64,000 nt of DNA from Sutterella massiliensis (GCF_016899755.1 NZ_JACJJC010000010.1:1-64000), one strand, 5' to 3'; counted from the stretch's first letter, positions 51,041 to 60,127 are shown. Numbers and translations: made by a program. The notes: generated from the letters alone by a model not told the origin.

Positions 51041-51853
51041 ATGAAGCCCGACTTCTTTTCCGAGGAACTCGGCCGCCGCCCGGCGCTTTTAAAGCGCATC
51101 GTGCGCTTTAATGCTGCCGCCGCGCGTACGCCCGGGGCGGCCCTCGGCCGCGGTGCGTCCCCTTCGCTGGCGGCGTTCGCGCCCGACGCGCAGGCGTCCT
51201 GGCGCAGCGCACTCGCGCGCCGTCCGGCGCTCGAAGCCGCCTATGCGGATTACGCCGCACGCGCGGCCGGCTCGGAAAGCAGCTTGGAAAGCGAATCGGA
51301 AATCGGTGAAGGGAACGCGACGGCTTCGGGTTTCTGGGATTTTTCCGAGCCCTCGCGCCGGCTCGCGCTCCTCTCGAGCGACGCGCTTTCGCGCCTCGGT
51401 CGCTCTGCAGCAGCGGCCGTTCTCGGGCACCAAATCGCGACCGTCGTCGAGAAGCGCTCGCGCATGGCGCTCCAGGCGGCGATGGGCGAAGACCTTTACC
51501 GCTTTGCCGTACTGCGCGGCCGCTTTATGGCGGGAAGCCTTGCGGACGACGCACGCCGTTGGCGCGCCGACGAGGCGCTCGAAGCGCGCTTTGCGGCCCT
51601 GCCGGCAACGCTATTGGACGTTGTTCGCTCGAGCTGGCCGGAACCTCTTCGCGTCCGGTCCGAACCGATTTTTCTGGATGCGCTCGGGCGCGTCGCGTTG
51701 GCGCCCGTCGATCGTGTCGAACGCGCAGCCCGCGAAACGGCCGGCGATCCCTTTGATGCGGCCGATCCGGCAGTGCGGCGGCGCGTCTGGCTTTTCATGA
51801 AAAAACTCATTGCGCGGGAGCTCGACCCCTCATGGCTCGTCTATTTCGATTGA
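51041..51853 (+). CDS. sctK: T3SS sorting-platform protein SctK
   Basis: The 270-residue protein is poorly conserved, as is typical of YscK/BscK, and is placed by its position between sctJ and sctL. It is Ala/Arg/Glu-rich, helical and soluble. The end ([20 protein letters not shown]) resembles the C-terminal helix of the family. SctK links the inner-membrane ring (SctD) to the SctQ pods. It overlaps sctL by 22 nt, implying coupling. Confidence 0.72.
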   Translation: MKPDFFSEELGRRPALLKRIVRFNAAAARTPGAALGRGASPSLAAFAPDAQASWRSALARRPALEAAYADYAARAAGSESSLESESEIGEGNATASGFWDFSEPSRRLALLSSDALSRLGRSAAAAVLGHQIATVVEKRSRMALQAAMGEDLYRFAVLRGRFMAGSLADDARRWRADEALEARFAALPATLLDVVRSSWPEPLRVRSEPIFLDALGRVALAPVDRVERAARETAGDPFDAADPAVRRRVWLFMKKLIARELDPSWLVYFD

Positions 51854-52455
51854 ATCGCACCACGCTCCCCGTACCCGCGGCGGGCGTCAAGGTGATTAAG
51901 GCCGACAAATACGCTTCACTTCTCGAGGCGACTGAGATCGTGCGGGCGGCCGAGGCGCGCGCGGCTGAAATTCTTGCGCAGGCTGAGGCCGCCTATAAGA
52001 AGCGCTACGACGAGGGCTACGCCGACGGCGTCGAAGCCGGGCGGCTCGAGCACGCTGAGAAAACGATGGAAACGGTGCTCGCTTCGGTTGAATTCATCGA
52101 GAACATCGAGAGCACGGTCGTAAGCGTCGTGAGTCAGTCGGTTCGCAAAATCGTGGGCGAACTTGACGAAGACGAGCGTATCCGCCGCATTGTCGCGACG
52201 GCGCTCTCGCACGTGCGAGGCGAGCAGAAAGTGGTTGTGCGCGTCTCGCCGCAGGACGAACCGGCGGTGAGCGCGGCGCTCGCGAACTTCTCTTCGGGCG
52301 TTGCCGCGTCGAGCGCCTTTCTCAATGTCGTTGCCGACCCGCGCTTGAAGCCGGGCGGCTGCATGCTCGAGAGCCCCATGGGCGTTATCGATGCGTCGCT
52401 TGAGACGCAGTTGAAGGCGCTCGAAGCGGCTTTCAGCGCCAAGATCAGACAGTAA
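51832..52455 (+). CDS. sctL: T3SS ATPase stator SctL
   Basis: The 207-residue protein begins [20 protein letters not shown], continues with a long coiled coil ([20 protein letters not shown]), and ends in the FliH/HrpE-like domain ([38 protein letters not shown]). SctL dimers connect the ATPase to SctQ and control its activity. The [20 protein letters not shown] end is the strongest family match. It overlaps sctK by 22 nt, with sctN following 13 nt on. Confidence 0.92.
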   Translation: MARLFRLNRTTLPVPAAGVKVIKADKYASLLEATEIVRAAEARAAEILAQAEAAYKKRYDEGYADGVEAGRLEHAEKTMETVLASVEFIENIESTVVSVVSQSVRKIVGELDEDERIRRIVATALSHVRGEQKVVVRVSPQDEPAVSAALANFSSGVAASSAFLNVVADPRLKPGGCMLESPMGVIDASLETQLKALEAAFSAKIRQ

Positions 52456-52468
52456 GGACCTTCGGCTT

Positions 52469-53785
52469 ATGGCCTTCGAATACATCGGTTCCCTTTTGGA
52501 AGAAGCCGTTCGCACGACGCAGACCGTCGAAGTGCGCGGCCGCGTCGAACAGGTGGTCGGCACGATCATCCGCGCGGTGGTGCCCGGGGTAAAAGTGGGC
52601 GAACTCTGCATTCTGAAGAACCCGTGGGAGCAGTTCGAACTCAAGGCCGAGGTGGTGGGCTTCATCAAGAACGTGGCGCTCTTGTCGCCGCTTGGCAGCT
52701 GTCAGGGCGTTTCGCCCGCGACCGAAGTCATTCCGACGGGTGAAATTCTCTCAATTCCGGTGGGGCCGGAACTTCTCGGGCGCGTTCTCGACGGCCTCGC
52801 GCAGCCCTTGGACGGCGGTCCCGTCCTCAAGTGCCGCACGCACTATCCGATCTACGCGCCCGCGCCCAACCCGATGACGCGCCGCGTGATCTCTAAACCC
52901 TTGACGCTCGGGCTGCGCTGCATCGACGGACCGCTCACCTGCGGCGAAGGGCAGCGCATGGGCATTTTTGCGGCGGCGGGCGGCGGCAAATCGACGCTCC
53001 TCTCGAGCATCCTCAAAGGCTGTTCGGCGGACGTCTGCGTTCTGGCGCTCATCGGCGAGCGCGGCCGCGAAGTTCGCGAGTTCATCGAAAAGGACATCGG
53101 TCCCGAAGGGCTCAAGAAGTCGGTTTTGGTCGTTTCGACCTCGGACCGCTCGTCAATGGAGCGCTTGAAGGCCGCGTACACGTCGACCGCCATTGCGGAG
53201 TATTTCCGCGACCAAGGCAAAAGCGTGCTTCTTCTGATGGATTCCGTCACGCGCTTTGCGCGTGCGCAGCGCGAGATCGGTCTCGCGGCGGGCGAACCCC
53301 CGACGCGCCGCGGCTTTCCGCCTTCGGTCTTTTCAGAGCTGCCGAAATTGATGGAACGCGCGGGCAACAGCGACAAAGGCTCGATCACGGCGCTCTACAC
53401 GGTGCTCGTTGAAGGCGACGACATGACGGAGCCCGTTGCAGACGAAACGCGTTCGATTTTGGACGGTCACATCATTCTCTCGAGAAAGCTCGCGAGCAAG
53501 GGACACTATCCGGCCGTCGACGTCGGGCAGAGCGTTTCGCGCGTAATGAATGCGATCGTGACCAAAGAGCACAAGGATGCCGCAAAGCGCCTGCGCCAGA
53601 TTCTCGCCAAATACGCCGCCGTCGAACTTCTCGTGCAGATCGGTGAATATAAGCGCGGCGCCGACAAAGAGGCCGACGAGGCGATCGATCGCATCGATCG
53701 CGTCAACGCGTTCCTCAAGCAGGGGCTCGGTGAGAAGAGCACCTTCGAAGAAACCTTGAGCGGCATGATCCGCGCCGTTTCCTGA
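52469..53785 (+). CDS. sctN: T3SS ATPase SctN
   Basis: The 438-residue protein has the F1-beta-like layout. The N-terminal beta barrel ([20 protein letters not shown]) precedes Walker [15 protein letters not shown] at about 164-177, [17 protein letters not shown], Walker [20 protein letters not shown] at about 251 onward, and the SctN hallmark [14 protein letters not shown]. The ring unfolds and releases chaperone-bound substrates. TAAGGACC precedes the ATG. Length and motifs are intact, so it should be active. Confidence 0.97.
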   Translation: MAFEYIGSLLEEAVRTTQTVEVRGRVEQVVGTIIRAVVPGVKVGELCILKNPWEQFELKAEVVGFIKNVALLSPLGSCQGVSPATEVIPTGEILSIPVGPELLGRVLDGLAQPLDGGPVLKCRTHYPIYAPAPNPMTRRVISKPLTLGLRCIDGPLTCGEGQRMGIFAAAGGGKSTLLSSILKGCSADVCVLALIGERGREVREFIEKDIGPEGLKKSVLVVSTSDRSSMERLKAAYTSTAIAEYFRDQGKSVLLLMDSVTRFARAQREIGLAAGEPPTRRGFPPSVFSELPKLMERAGNSDKGSITALYTVLVEGDDMTEPVADETRSILDGHIILSRKLASKGHYPAVDVGQSVSRVMNAIVTKEHKDAAKRLRQILAKYAAVELLVQIGEYKRGADKEADEAIDRIDRVNAFLKQGLGEKSTFEETLSGMIRAVS

Positions 53786-53817
53786 CGAGGGACGGTGCGG
53801 GCTGAGGAGAACGGGCG

Positions 53818-54300
53818 ATGAGCGAAAAGTACCCTTTGGATGCGCTCCTAAATGTGCGCCACTATCGCGAGAAAGCCGCAGAGCGCGGAATTCTCGCTGC
53901 GCGCCATGCACTTGAAGCGGCCAAAGGGCGCGTTGAGGCCGAGAAGCGCGATTTCGAGGCGTGGCGTGCGTGGCGTGCGGCCGAAGTTGAGCGCCGCTAC
54001 AAAGCGCTCCTCGGACACCCGATTCCGATTGACGGACTGCTCGGCTTCAATAACGGCCTTGCCGCACTTGATGCGCGCGCGCTCGAATTCGAGCTCCGCA
54101 TTGCCGAGGCGCAGAAGGCGCTTGAAGAAGAGACCGCGAAGCTCGAAGCGGCAAAACTCGCAGCCAAGCGGGCTCGGCAGAATGCGGCCAAAATTGAAAA
54201 ACACAAGTCGATTTGGGCCGAAGAGGCCAAGATCGAGGCCGAACGCGCCGAAGAGCGCGAATTCGAAGAATTTAAGCCGTTGTCCTCACCAGCGGACTGA
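53818..54300 (+). CDS. sctO: T3SS stalk protein SctO
   Basis: The 160-residue protein is a two-helix coiled coil (AERGILAARHALEAAKGRVE; LRIAEAQKALEEETAKLEAA), rich in Glu, Ala, Lys and Arg, with a short loop (GHPIPIDGLLGFN) between. This is the YscO/FliJ plan that links the ATPase hexamer to the SctV ring. It lies between sctN and sctP, the invariant place. GAGGAG precedes the ATG. Confidence 0.85.
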   Translation: MSEKYPLDALLNVRHYREKAAERGILAARHALEAAKGRVEAEKRDFEAWRAWRAAEVERRYKALLGHPIPIDGLLGFNNGLAALDARALEFELRIAEAQKALEEETAKLEAAKLAAKRARQNAAKIEKHKSIWAEEAKIEAERAEEREFEEFKPLSSPAD

Positions 54301-54340
54301 TGGACGGAGAGACTGACGAGAGGCCTTTCGAGGACGAGAC

Positions 54341-55096
54341 ATGACAACGAGCATTCACGATATGCATGAGCCGAGCGGCGCTTACGGGACGTTCGGGGCT
54401 GAGGAGACCGACCGGCCTTCGAACGCGTCGAAGGACGTGCGCCGCGACGACGCCTCGCTCAAGGCCGATGCCGACTATTTCCGCGAAGCGCTCGAGCGTC
54501 CCGCCGAACGGTTCGCTCGCGCGGCAGAGGCGGATAAATCGGGTCGGGACGGCGCAGCGGCCGAGGACCTGAGCGAACTTTTTCGCTTCGAGAAGTCGAC
54601 TGCGAAGAAGCCCCTTGAGGACGGCCGCGCGGCTTCGGGCTTCGAACTCGAAGCCGTGCTCGCGCGAGGCGAGGCGGACGCGCTCGCACGGTTCGGCGCC
54701 ACGGGCGCGGCAGGCGCAGAATCTGCCGGCGCCGCGAAAGGCGCCGGTGCGCCTGCGGGCGACGAGGCGCTCGAAGCGCTCGTTTCCCGCATCCTCGTGG
54801 GCTCGCCCGAGCGCGGCGGCACCGAAGTGCGCATCACGCTCGACGCGCGCGTGCTTGCCGACACCGAAATTTCGCTCGTGCGCGGCACGGACGGGCTCTT
54901 AAGCGTTCGGATTGCATCCGAGAATCCCGCAAGTTTTCAGACGCTTGTCGCCGCGCGCAACGAACTTGCCGAGCGGCTGAGCGCACTCGAAAAGGGGCCC
55001 GTCGCCGTGACCGTCTCGGCGCAGGCCGAGTCCGAAAACAACGACGCGCGCCGCGAATCGCGCGGGCGTACGGATTACGAACCGGAGGAGCTCTAA
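54341..55096 (+). CDS. sctP: T3SS needle-length/substrate-switch protein SctP
   Basis: The 251-residue protein is disordered and Ala/Glu/Gly-rich for most of its length. A more ordered C-terminal part (GTEVRITLDARVLADTEISL, LLSVRIASENPASFQTLVAA) resembles the YscP/HrpP substrate-specificity switch domain. Its position between sctO and sctQ is conserved. It is shorter than Yersinia YscP (about 515 residues); ruler models would predict a shorter needle. The stop is immediately followed by the sctQ ATG. Confidence 0.8.
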   Translation: MTTSIHDMHEPSGAYGTFGAEETDRPSNASKDVRRDDASLKADADYFREALERPAERFARAAEADKSGRDGAAAEDLSELFRFEKSTAKKPLEDGRAASGFELEAVLARGEADALARFGATGAAGAESAGAAKGAGAPAGDEALEALVSRILVGSPERGGTEVRITLDARVLADTEISLVRGTDGLLSVRIASENPASFQTLVAARNELAERLSALEKGPVAVTVSAQAESENNDARRESRGRTDYEPEEL

Positions 55097-56410
55097 ATGG
55101 CGGCAGCGGATTTCAAAAGCGGGGCTTCGGGCGTTTCGCCCTGGCGGGTACCCGCGCGTTCGCCCCTTGCGGTGGGCTTTTTCAACGCGGCTAGCCGCCT
55201 CGGCACCCATTGGCGCGCGGCGCTCGACTGCGGCGCAGCGGGGGCGCCGGAGCGTACGGTCGCCCTTCGTCTTCTTTCGCCCGCAGCCTGCGCGGCGCTT
55301 GAGGAACGATTCCGTACGGGCGAGGCGCCGCTGCCCGAGGTCCGTCTCGAGATGACCTTTGCCGGCGCGTATTGGACGCTCGGCCTCTCGAGCGCGAGTC
55401 TTCTTTCTTTGCACGGGTTCTTTGCCGACGAGGAGATGGCCGGGATAGATCCGCGCTCGCTTCCCGAACCGCTTTGTGCGGCCGTGGCTGACGAACTCAC
55501 GCGCCCGGTTCGCGAAGCGCTCGGCCGGCTGCTTGGCGACGCCGTATCGCTCGAGCGGTTCGCTTTCAGAGCGCCATCCGTCGAGGGCCGGGAAAGCGCG
55601 CTGCCTGCGCCGCTCGCGGCAGCGTTTGCGCTCGACGTGCCGCTTGACGCTGCGGCGACAGCGCCCGCAGCCCCCGCGTCCGGGGCCGTGAAGATGCGGG
55701 ATGCCCAATCCGTGCTTCTCACGCTTTTTGCGCCGCTCGCACGCGAGGGCGAGAAAGCGCGCCTTGCGGTCGACGCCTTCAATCGGCTTCTCGCCGCGCT
55801 GCGCGCGCTGCAGGGGCAGGGAGCGGCTGCGACGGCGGACGACGCGCTCGTGAGCGAATCGGCGCTCGTTTTCGAGGCGGCTTTCGTTGCGGGCCGAACG
55901 ACGCTTTCGCAAAAGGAATACGCGGGACTCGCAGCCGGGGACGTGATTGTCGCCGACGCATGGCTCCCCGCCGAGAACGCGCTTGAGCTCTGCATTCTCG
56001 GTGCGGGCGGGCGCGCCTGGTGCGCGCCCCTGCGGCTAAACCCGGAACTTAACGAAGCGGCGCTTGAAGCGGACCTTGAAGACGCGGCGGGCGCGATGCA
56101 TGCGGCGGCAGCTGAGGTGCGCCGCGAGGAGAAAGAAATGCTCAATACCGACGAACTCGATGTCACGCTCACCTTTGAAATCGAACGCCAGGCGGTGAAG
56201 CTCGGCGACTTGAAGCGCATGAAGGCGGGTTACGTGATGCGGCTCGCAGCCGATCCGGCCTCACCCGTGACTGTGCTCGCCAACGGCCGCCCCGTGGCGC
56301 GCGGGCGCCTCGTGGATGTCAACGGCGTGCTTGGCGTCGAGCTCCTCGAGTGCGCGGGCGAAGCTGCCGAATCGGCCGAATCCCCGAGCGGAGCCGCCAA
56401 TGACGATTGA
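55097..56410 (+). CDS. sctQ: T3SS C-ring protein SctQ
   Basis: The 437-residue protein has a variable N-terminal part and, at the C-terminus, a SPOA domain (LDVTLTFEIERQAVKLGDLK, VTVLANGRPVARGRLVDVNG, VLGVELLE). This domain is shared with FliN/FliM. SctQ forms the cytoplasmic pods that sort substrates. GGAGGAG precedes the ATG. An internal ATG with its own GAGGAG site (56138) should yield the short SctQ-C form. The end overlaps the sctR start by 11 nt. Confidence 0.93.
   Translation: MAAADFKSGASGVSPWRVPARSPLAVGFFNAASRLGTHWRAALDCGAAGAPERTVALRLLSPAACAALEERFRTGEAPLPEVRLEMTFAGAYWTLGLSSASLLSLHGFFADEEMAGIDPRSLPEPLCAAVADELTRPVREALGRLLGDAVSLERFAFRAPSVEGRESALPAPLAAAFALDVPLDAAATAPAAPASGAVKMRDAQSVLLTLFAPLAREGEKARLAVDAFNRLLAALRALQGQGAAATADDALVSESALVFEAAFVAGRTTLSQKEYAGLAAGDVIVADAWLPAENALELCILGAGGRAWCAPLRLNPELNEAALEADLEDAAGAMHAAAAEVRREEKEMLNTDELDVTLTFEIERQAVKLGDLKRMKAGYVMRLAADPASPVTVLANGRPVARGRLVDVNGVLGVELLECAGEAAESAESPSGAANDD
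56138..56410 (+). CDS. Internal start: short SctQ-C product
   Basis: Codon 348 of sctQ is an ATG preceded by GAGGAG at 7-nt spacing (GAGGAGAAAGAAATG). Translation from it gives 90 residues, MLNTDELDVTLTFEIERQAV to the end, that is a single SPOA domain. Yersinia yscQ and Salmonella spaO make the same kind of short product by internal initiation, and it pairs with full-length protein in the sorting pods. Confidence 0.7.
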   Translation: MLNTDELDVTLTFEIERQAVKLGDLKRMKAGYVMRLAADPASPVTVLANGRPVARGRLVDVNGVLGVELLECAGEAAESAESPSGAANDD

Positions 56411-57050
56411 TCCGATTTGGCTCATTCTTGTCGGCGCGGGGCTCGGGCTGCTGCCGCTGCTCCTCATGATGACGACCTCCTACGTGAAGATCGTCGTCGT
56501 CCTGATGCTCGTGCGCAACGCGCTCGGCATCCAGCAGATCCCGCCGCAGATGGTAATCAACGGGCTTGCCATGATTCTCTCGGTTTTCATCATGGCGCCC
56601 GTGGCGAGCGACACGATGACGCTTCTTGAAAAGGAAGCCGTTCAGGTCGAAGATTTGAAGCCCGCCGACGTCTTTACGATTGCCGAACGGGTGTCGCCGC
56701 CCTTGAAGACGTTTCTCGAAAAGAACACCGACGATCGCGTGAGCGGGATGTTCGTGACGACGGCGCGCCGCATTTGGCCCGAACACATGCACGCCGACGT
56801 CGCCAAGGACAACTGGGCCGTGCTCATTCCGTCCTTTACGCTCACGGAGCTCACGAAGGCGTTTCAGATCGGGTTCGTTCTCTATCTTGCCTTCATCGCG
56901 ATCGATCTCATCATCTCGAACATCCTCTTGGCGATGGGCATGATGATGGTTTCGCCCATGACGATTTCGCTGCCCTTCAAACTGCTGCTTTTCGTGACGC
57001 TTGACGGGTGGCTCAAGATTACGCAGGGCCTGCTTTTGAGTTATCACTGA
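56400..57050 (+). CDS. sctR: T3SS export gate protein SctR
   Basis: From ATG 56400 the protein has 216 residues and four membrane helices. It shows the SctR/FliP signatures LLMMTTSYVKIVVVLMLVRN, IQQIPPQMVINGLAMILSVF and SFTLTELTKAFQIGF, plus IISNILLAMGMMMVSPMTIS. SctR forms the pentameric base of the export gate. The frame is open upstream into sctQ, but the chosen start begins at the typical N-terminus. Unusually, two regulatory genes separate it from sctS. Confidence 0.97.
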   Translation: MTIDPIWLILVGAGLGLLPLLLMMTTSYVKIVVVLMLVRNALGIQQIPPQMVINGLAMILSVFIMAPVASDTMTLLEKEAVQVEDLKPADVFTIAERVSPPLKTFLEKNTDDRVSGMFVTTARRIWPEHMHADVAKDNWAVLIPSFTLTELTKAFQIGFVLYLAFIAIDLIISNILLAMGMMMVSPMTISLPFKLLLFVTLDGWLKITQGLLLSYH

Positions 57051-57084
57051 ACGCGAGGCCGTCAAGAATTTTAGGAAAAAGAAG

Positions 57085-57417
57085 ATGCAGATCACGAATA
57101 CACAGGAAGCGGGCACCGCGGTGCTCGGCGTGGCCGGCAGCCTCGACGCGACGAGCGTCGCGGACTTTGATGCCGCCTGGAAGCTCGCGCTCGACGAGGG
57201 CGCCGAGAAGCTCGTCGTCGATTTGAAGGGCGTCGACTACATCAGCTCGGCGGGTTTGCGCGGCATTCTCCTTCTTGCCAAAACCGCCAAAGCCAAATCG
57301 GTGCGCGTGGGCTTTACGGGACTCGCCGGCATGGTGGCCGACATGTTCAAGCTTTCGGGCTTTCTTTCGATCCTTGCGGTCTTTCCCGATGTGAAAACAG
57401 CGGCCGAAAGTCTTTAA
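57085..57417 (+). CDS. STAS anti-sigma-factor antagonist (RsbV/BtrV-like)
   Basis: The 110-residue protein is a single STAS domain: TAVLGVAGSLDATSVADFDA, KLVVDLKGVDYISSAGLRGI with the phosphorylatable serine (S54/S55), and VRVGFTGLAGMVADMFKLSG. In partner switching the unphosphorylated form binds the HATPase anti-sigma factor; the HATPase inactivates it by phosphorylation and a PP2C phosphatase reactivates it. The HATPase gene is next (54 nt), and an RsbU-like phosphatase is at 31755-33824. Bordetella BtrV, a T3SS regulator, is the closest functional parallel. AGGAAAAAG precedes the ATG. Confidence 0.93.
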   Translation: MQITNTQEAGTAVLGVAGSLDATSVADFDAAWKLALDEGAEKLVVDLKGVDYISSAGLRGILLLAKTAKAKSVRVGFTGLAGMVADMFKLSGFLSILAVFPDVKTAAESL

Positions 57418-57471
57418 GCCGCACCTAAAGCGAGTACTTGCCCGCAACCGCTCCAACAAAGAGAGGCGCTT

Positions 57472-57900
57472 ATGCCGACCATCACCGTTCCGGCCCGCAT
57501 CGAAAATCTGGGCTCGACCAAGGACTATCTCAAAGCGGCGATCCCCGCGGAATTTGCCGCGCAGACTTCGAACGTGCTGCTTGCAGCCGAGGAACTCCTC
57601 GTGAACGTCTTCAGCTACGCGTATCCCGAGGGCGAAGAGGGCGAAGCGATGGTTTCGCTCAACGTACGAACGATCGACGGCGAAGAGAAGCTTGTTTTCG
57701 AGGTGCGCGACTGGGGCAAAGTCTTCAATCCCTTTGAAGAGGCGCCCGTGCCCGACATCACGGCCGAGCTCGACGATCGTCCGATGGGCGGGCTCGGGAT
57801 TTACCTCATCAAGCAGATCTCCGAAGCGCAGAGCTGGCGCCTCGTCGACGGCGCCAACTGCATCGAGATCGTCTTCGGCCGCACGCCCAAGGCCCTTTGA
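57472..57900 (+). CDS. HATPase switch kinase/anti-sigma factor (RsbW/BtrW-like)
   Basis: The 142-residue protein is a lone GHKL ATPase domain of the RsbW/SpoIIAB type. The N box is EELLVNVFSYAY (E41, N45), G1 is VRDWGKVFNPF (D80, G82), and G2 is MGGLGIYLIKQIS (about 105-117). Such proteins phosphorylate a STAS partner and hold a sigma factor or another target. Bordetella BtrW does this for BtrS-dependent T3SS genes. It sits between the STAS gene and sctS inside the export-apparatus genes. All ATP-binding residues are present, so it should be an active kinase. Confidence 0.93.
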   Translation: MPTITVPARIENLGSTKDYLKAAIPAEFAAQTSNVLLAAEELLVNVFSYAYPEGEEGEAMVSLNVRTIDGEEKLVFEVRDWGKVFNPFEEAPVPDITAELDDRPMGGLGIYLIKQISEAQSWRLVDGANCIEIVFGRTPKAL

Positions 57901-57917
57901 CGGACGAGGGGAGAGCC

Positions 57918-58178
57918 ATGAATTCGATCGCGATCGACTACGCGTCCGAGTGCCTCTATCTGGTGCTCATGATTTCGCTGCCGCCCATTGTCATTGCATC
58001 TTTGATCGGCATTGTGCTGAGCCTCATTCAGGCGGTGACGCAGCTGCAGGAGCAGACGCTCGTTTTCGGCGTGAAGCTCATTGCCGTTGTCGGGACGCTT
58101 TTTGTCTTGGGCGGCTGGATGAGCCGGGAAATTCTGCAGTTTGCTGCTGAAATCTTCGAGCGGTTTTATCTGCTCTGA
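57918..58178 (+). CDS. sctS: T3SS export gate protein SctS
   Basis: From ATG 57918 (after GAGGGGAG) the protein has 86 residues with two membrane helices. It carries the conserved LYLVLMISLPPIVIASLIGI and IQAVTQLQEQTLVFGVKLIA of SctS/FliQ. Four copies join the SctRT gate. The upstream TTG start is rejected. It follows the HATPase gene by 17 nt and precedes sctT by 15 nt. Confidence 0.96.
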   Translation: MNSIAIDYASECLYLVLMISLPPIVIASLIGIVLSLIQAVTQLQEQTLVFGVKLIAVVGTLFVLGGWMSREILQFAAEIFERFYLL

Positions 58179-58193
58179 GAACGGACTTTCGGC

Positions 58194-59018
58194 ATGTCGA
58201 TCGCGGACTTTCTCTCGGCATACGACCCGCAGGCGCATCTGGCGGCTTTTGTGCTCGGCTCGACGCGCCTCACGGTCTTTGTGTCCGTTGCGCCTTGCTT
58301 CGGTGCGGCGCGCCTGGAGATGACCGCGCGCTCCGCTCTCGTGATTGCGCTCTACATCGTGCTGCATCCGGCCGTCGTTGCGTCGCTGCCTGCGGAACTC
58401 TTCCCGATTTCGGGGGCGAGCTGGGTGCATCTCGCGGGCTTAATGTTCAAGGAGGTCTTCATCGGCTTCGTGCTCGGGTGGCTCTCCGGTCTCGTTTTCT
58501 GGGCCGTCGAAGGCGCGGGGTTCTTCATCGACAACCAGCGCGGCGCCGGGATGGCGGCCGAACACGATCCCATTACGGGGAGCGAGACGTCGCCGACGGG
58601 CGAATTTCTCCTTATGAGCACCGTGTACGTCTTTTTTGCTTCGGGCGCATTCTGCGCAATGCTCGCGCTCCTATACGGCACCTACGAAATCTGGCCCGTG
58701 GGGGCGTGGCTCCCGGCGGCGCTCTTTGAGAAAGCGGGCGCAGCGCTCTTTTTCGGGGAGAAGCTCGCCGACCTCGCGCTTCAGATCGTGCTCATATCCG
58801 CGCCCGTCGTGCTCGCGTGCCTCTTTGCCGATGCGGCGCTCGGGCTTGTCAACCGTTTTGCGCCGCAGCTCAACGTCTACGTGATCGCCATGCCCGTGAA
58901 ATGTGCCGTGGCGTCCTTCCTCTTGATCTTCTATTTCGCGATTCTTCTCACCGATGCGTCCGAACGCTTTTCGGCCTTCGGTCTTGATCTCTCCGTTTTG
59001 AGGACGATGCTGCAATGA
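58194..59018 (+). CDS. sctT: T3SS export gate protein SctT
   Basis: The 274-residue membrane protein has the SctT/FliR signatures FKEVFIGFVLGWLSGLVFWA and GFFIDNQRGAGMAAEHDPIT, plus the late ALGLVNRFAPQLNVYVIAMP block. It completes the R5T1S4 export gate. Its stop overlaps the sctU ATG (ATGA). Confidence 0.96.
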   Translation: MSIADFLSAYDPQAHLAAFVLGSTRLTVFVSVAPCFGAARLEMTARSALVIALYIVLHPAVVASLPAELFPISGASWVHLAGLMFKEVFIGFVLGWLSGLVFWAVEGAGFFIDNQRGAGMAAEHDPITGSETSPTGEFLLMSTVYVFFASGAFCAMLALLYGTYEIWPVGAWLPAALFEKAGAALFFGEKLADLALQIVLISAPVVLACLFADAALGLVNRFAPQLNVYVIAMPVKCAVASFLLIFYFAILLTDASERFSAFGLDLSVLRTMLQ

Positions 59019-60061
59019 GCGACAAGACCGAACAACCGACACCGAAACGATTGCGGGACGCCCGCGAAAAGGGCGATATCTGCAAGGGGCAGGACGTCGC
59101 GCCTGCGGCGACCGTGCTTGCCGTGGCGTTTTACTTGATCGGGAACGCCGAGACGATCTGGCAGGAATTCCTCGAACTCGTCGAAGTGCCTTTTTCCGTC
59201 ATGCACGAGCCCTTCGGCGAAGCGCTCGCCAAAAGCGCGGGCGTGATCGTCGATGCGTCGGTCGGCATCGTGGCGCCTTTGGTCGGCATCGTCATGGGGG
59301 CGGCGCTTGTGGTGCTTCTTGCACAGACGGGTTTCCTGTTTGCGCCCAAAGCGGCCGCGCCCAAACTCGAGAACCTGCATCCGAAACGCTGGTTCCAGCG
59401 CGTCTTCTCGATCAAGAATTTATTCGAGTTCGTCAAAAACGTGCTCAAGGTGCTCATTCTCGGCGCCATCGTCTGGGTGGTGTTTGAGAAGTACTTGCCC
59501 GTCCTTTTCGGGGTGCCCAAGGGCGGCATCGGCGCCATGTGGCTCACGCTCGGCAGCGCCATGGGCGAATTCCTCATCTACACGGCGGGCGCTTTTGCCC
59601 TCATTGCGGCAGTCGACTTTCTCTACCAGAAGTACAAGTGGACGCAGGACCACATGATGAGCATCGATGAAGTGAAGCGCGAATTCAAGGACTCCGAGGG
59701 CGACCCGCAGATCAAGGGGCAGCGCAAGCAGCTGCATCGGGAACTCATGAACCAGAATACGCTTGCCAACGTGCGAAAGGCCAAAGTGCTCGTCGTCAAC
59801 CCGACGCACTTTGCCGTGGCGCTCGACTACGATGAAGAGAAGACGCCTCTGCCGGTCATTCTCGCCAAGGGCGAGGGGGCGCTCGCGCTTCGCATGATCG
59901 AGGTGGCCAAGGAAGAGGGTGTGCCCATCATGCGCAACGTGCCGCTCGCGCAGGCGCTCTTCCGCGACGGCACCGAGAACGCCTACATTCCGAAAGACCT
60001 GATAGCGCCCGTTGCGGAAGTGCTCCGGTGGGTGAAAAGTCTCCAGGCGGGCGCGCGGTAA
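59015..60061 (+). CDS. sctU: T3SS autoprotease/specificity switch SctU
   Basis: The 348-residue protein starts MSDKTEQPTPKRLRDAREKG, the family N-terminus. It has four membrane helices and a cytoplasmic domain with the self-cleaving NPTH motif at 262-265 (VVNPTHFAVALDYDE). The DHMMSIDEVKREFKDSEGDP linker is conserved. Cleavage between N and P allows the switch from needle to translocator export. It is the last T3SS gene; no terminator is seen before ppk2. Confidence 0.97.
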   Translation: MSDKTEQPTPKRLRDAREKGDICKGQDVAPAATVLAVAFYLIGNAETIWQEFLELVEVPFSVMHEPFGEALAKSAGVIVDASVGIVAPLVGIVMGAALVVLLAQTGFLFAPKAAAPKLENLHPKRWFQRVFSIKNLFEFVKNVLKVLILGAIVWVVFEKYLPVLFGVPKGGIGAMWLTLGSAMGEFLIYTAGAFALIAAVDFLYQKYKWTQDHMMSIDEVKREFKDSEGDPQIKGQRKQLHRELMNQNTLANVRKAKVLVVNPTHFAVALDYDEEKTPLPVILAKGEGALALRMIEVAKEEGVPIMRNVPLAQALFRDGTENAYIPKDLIAPVAEVLRWVKSLQAGAR

Positions 60062-60127
60062 AAGCGCACGAATATAGGCATCTGCGGATTTCGGCAGAAA
60101 AATTCATTTCAAGGTTGAGGGGAGAAG

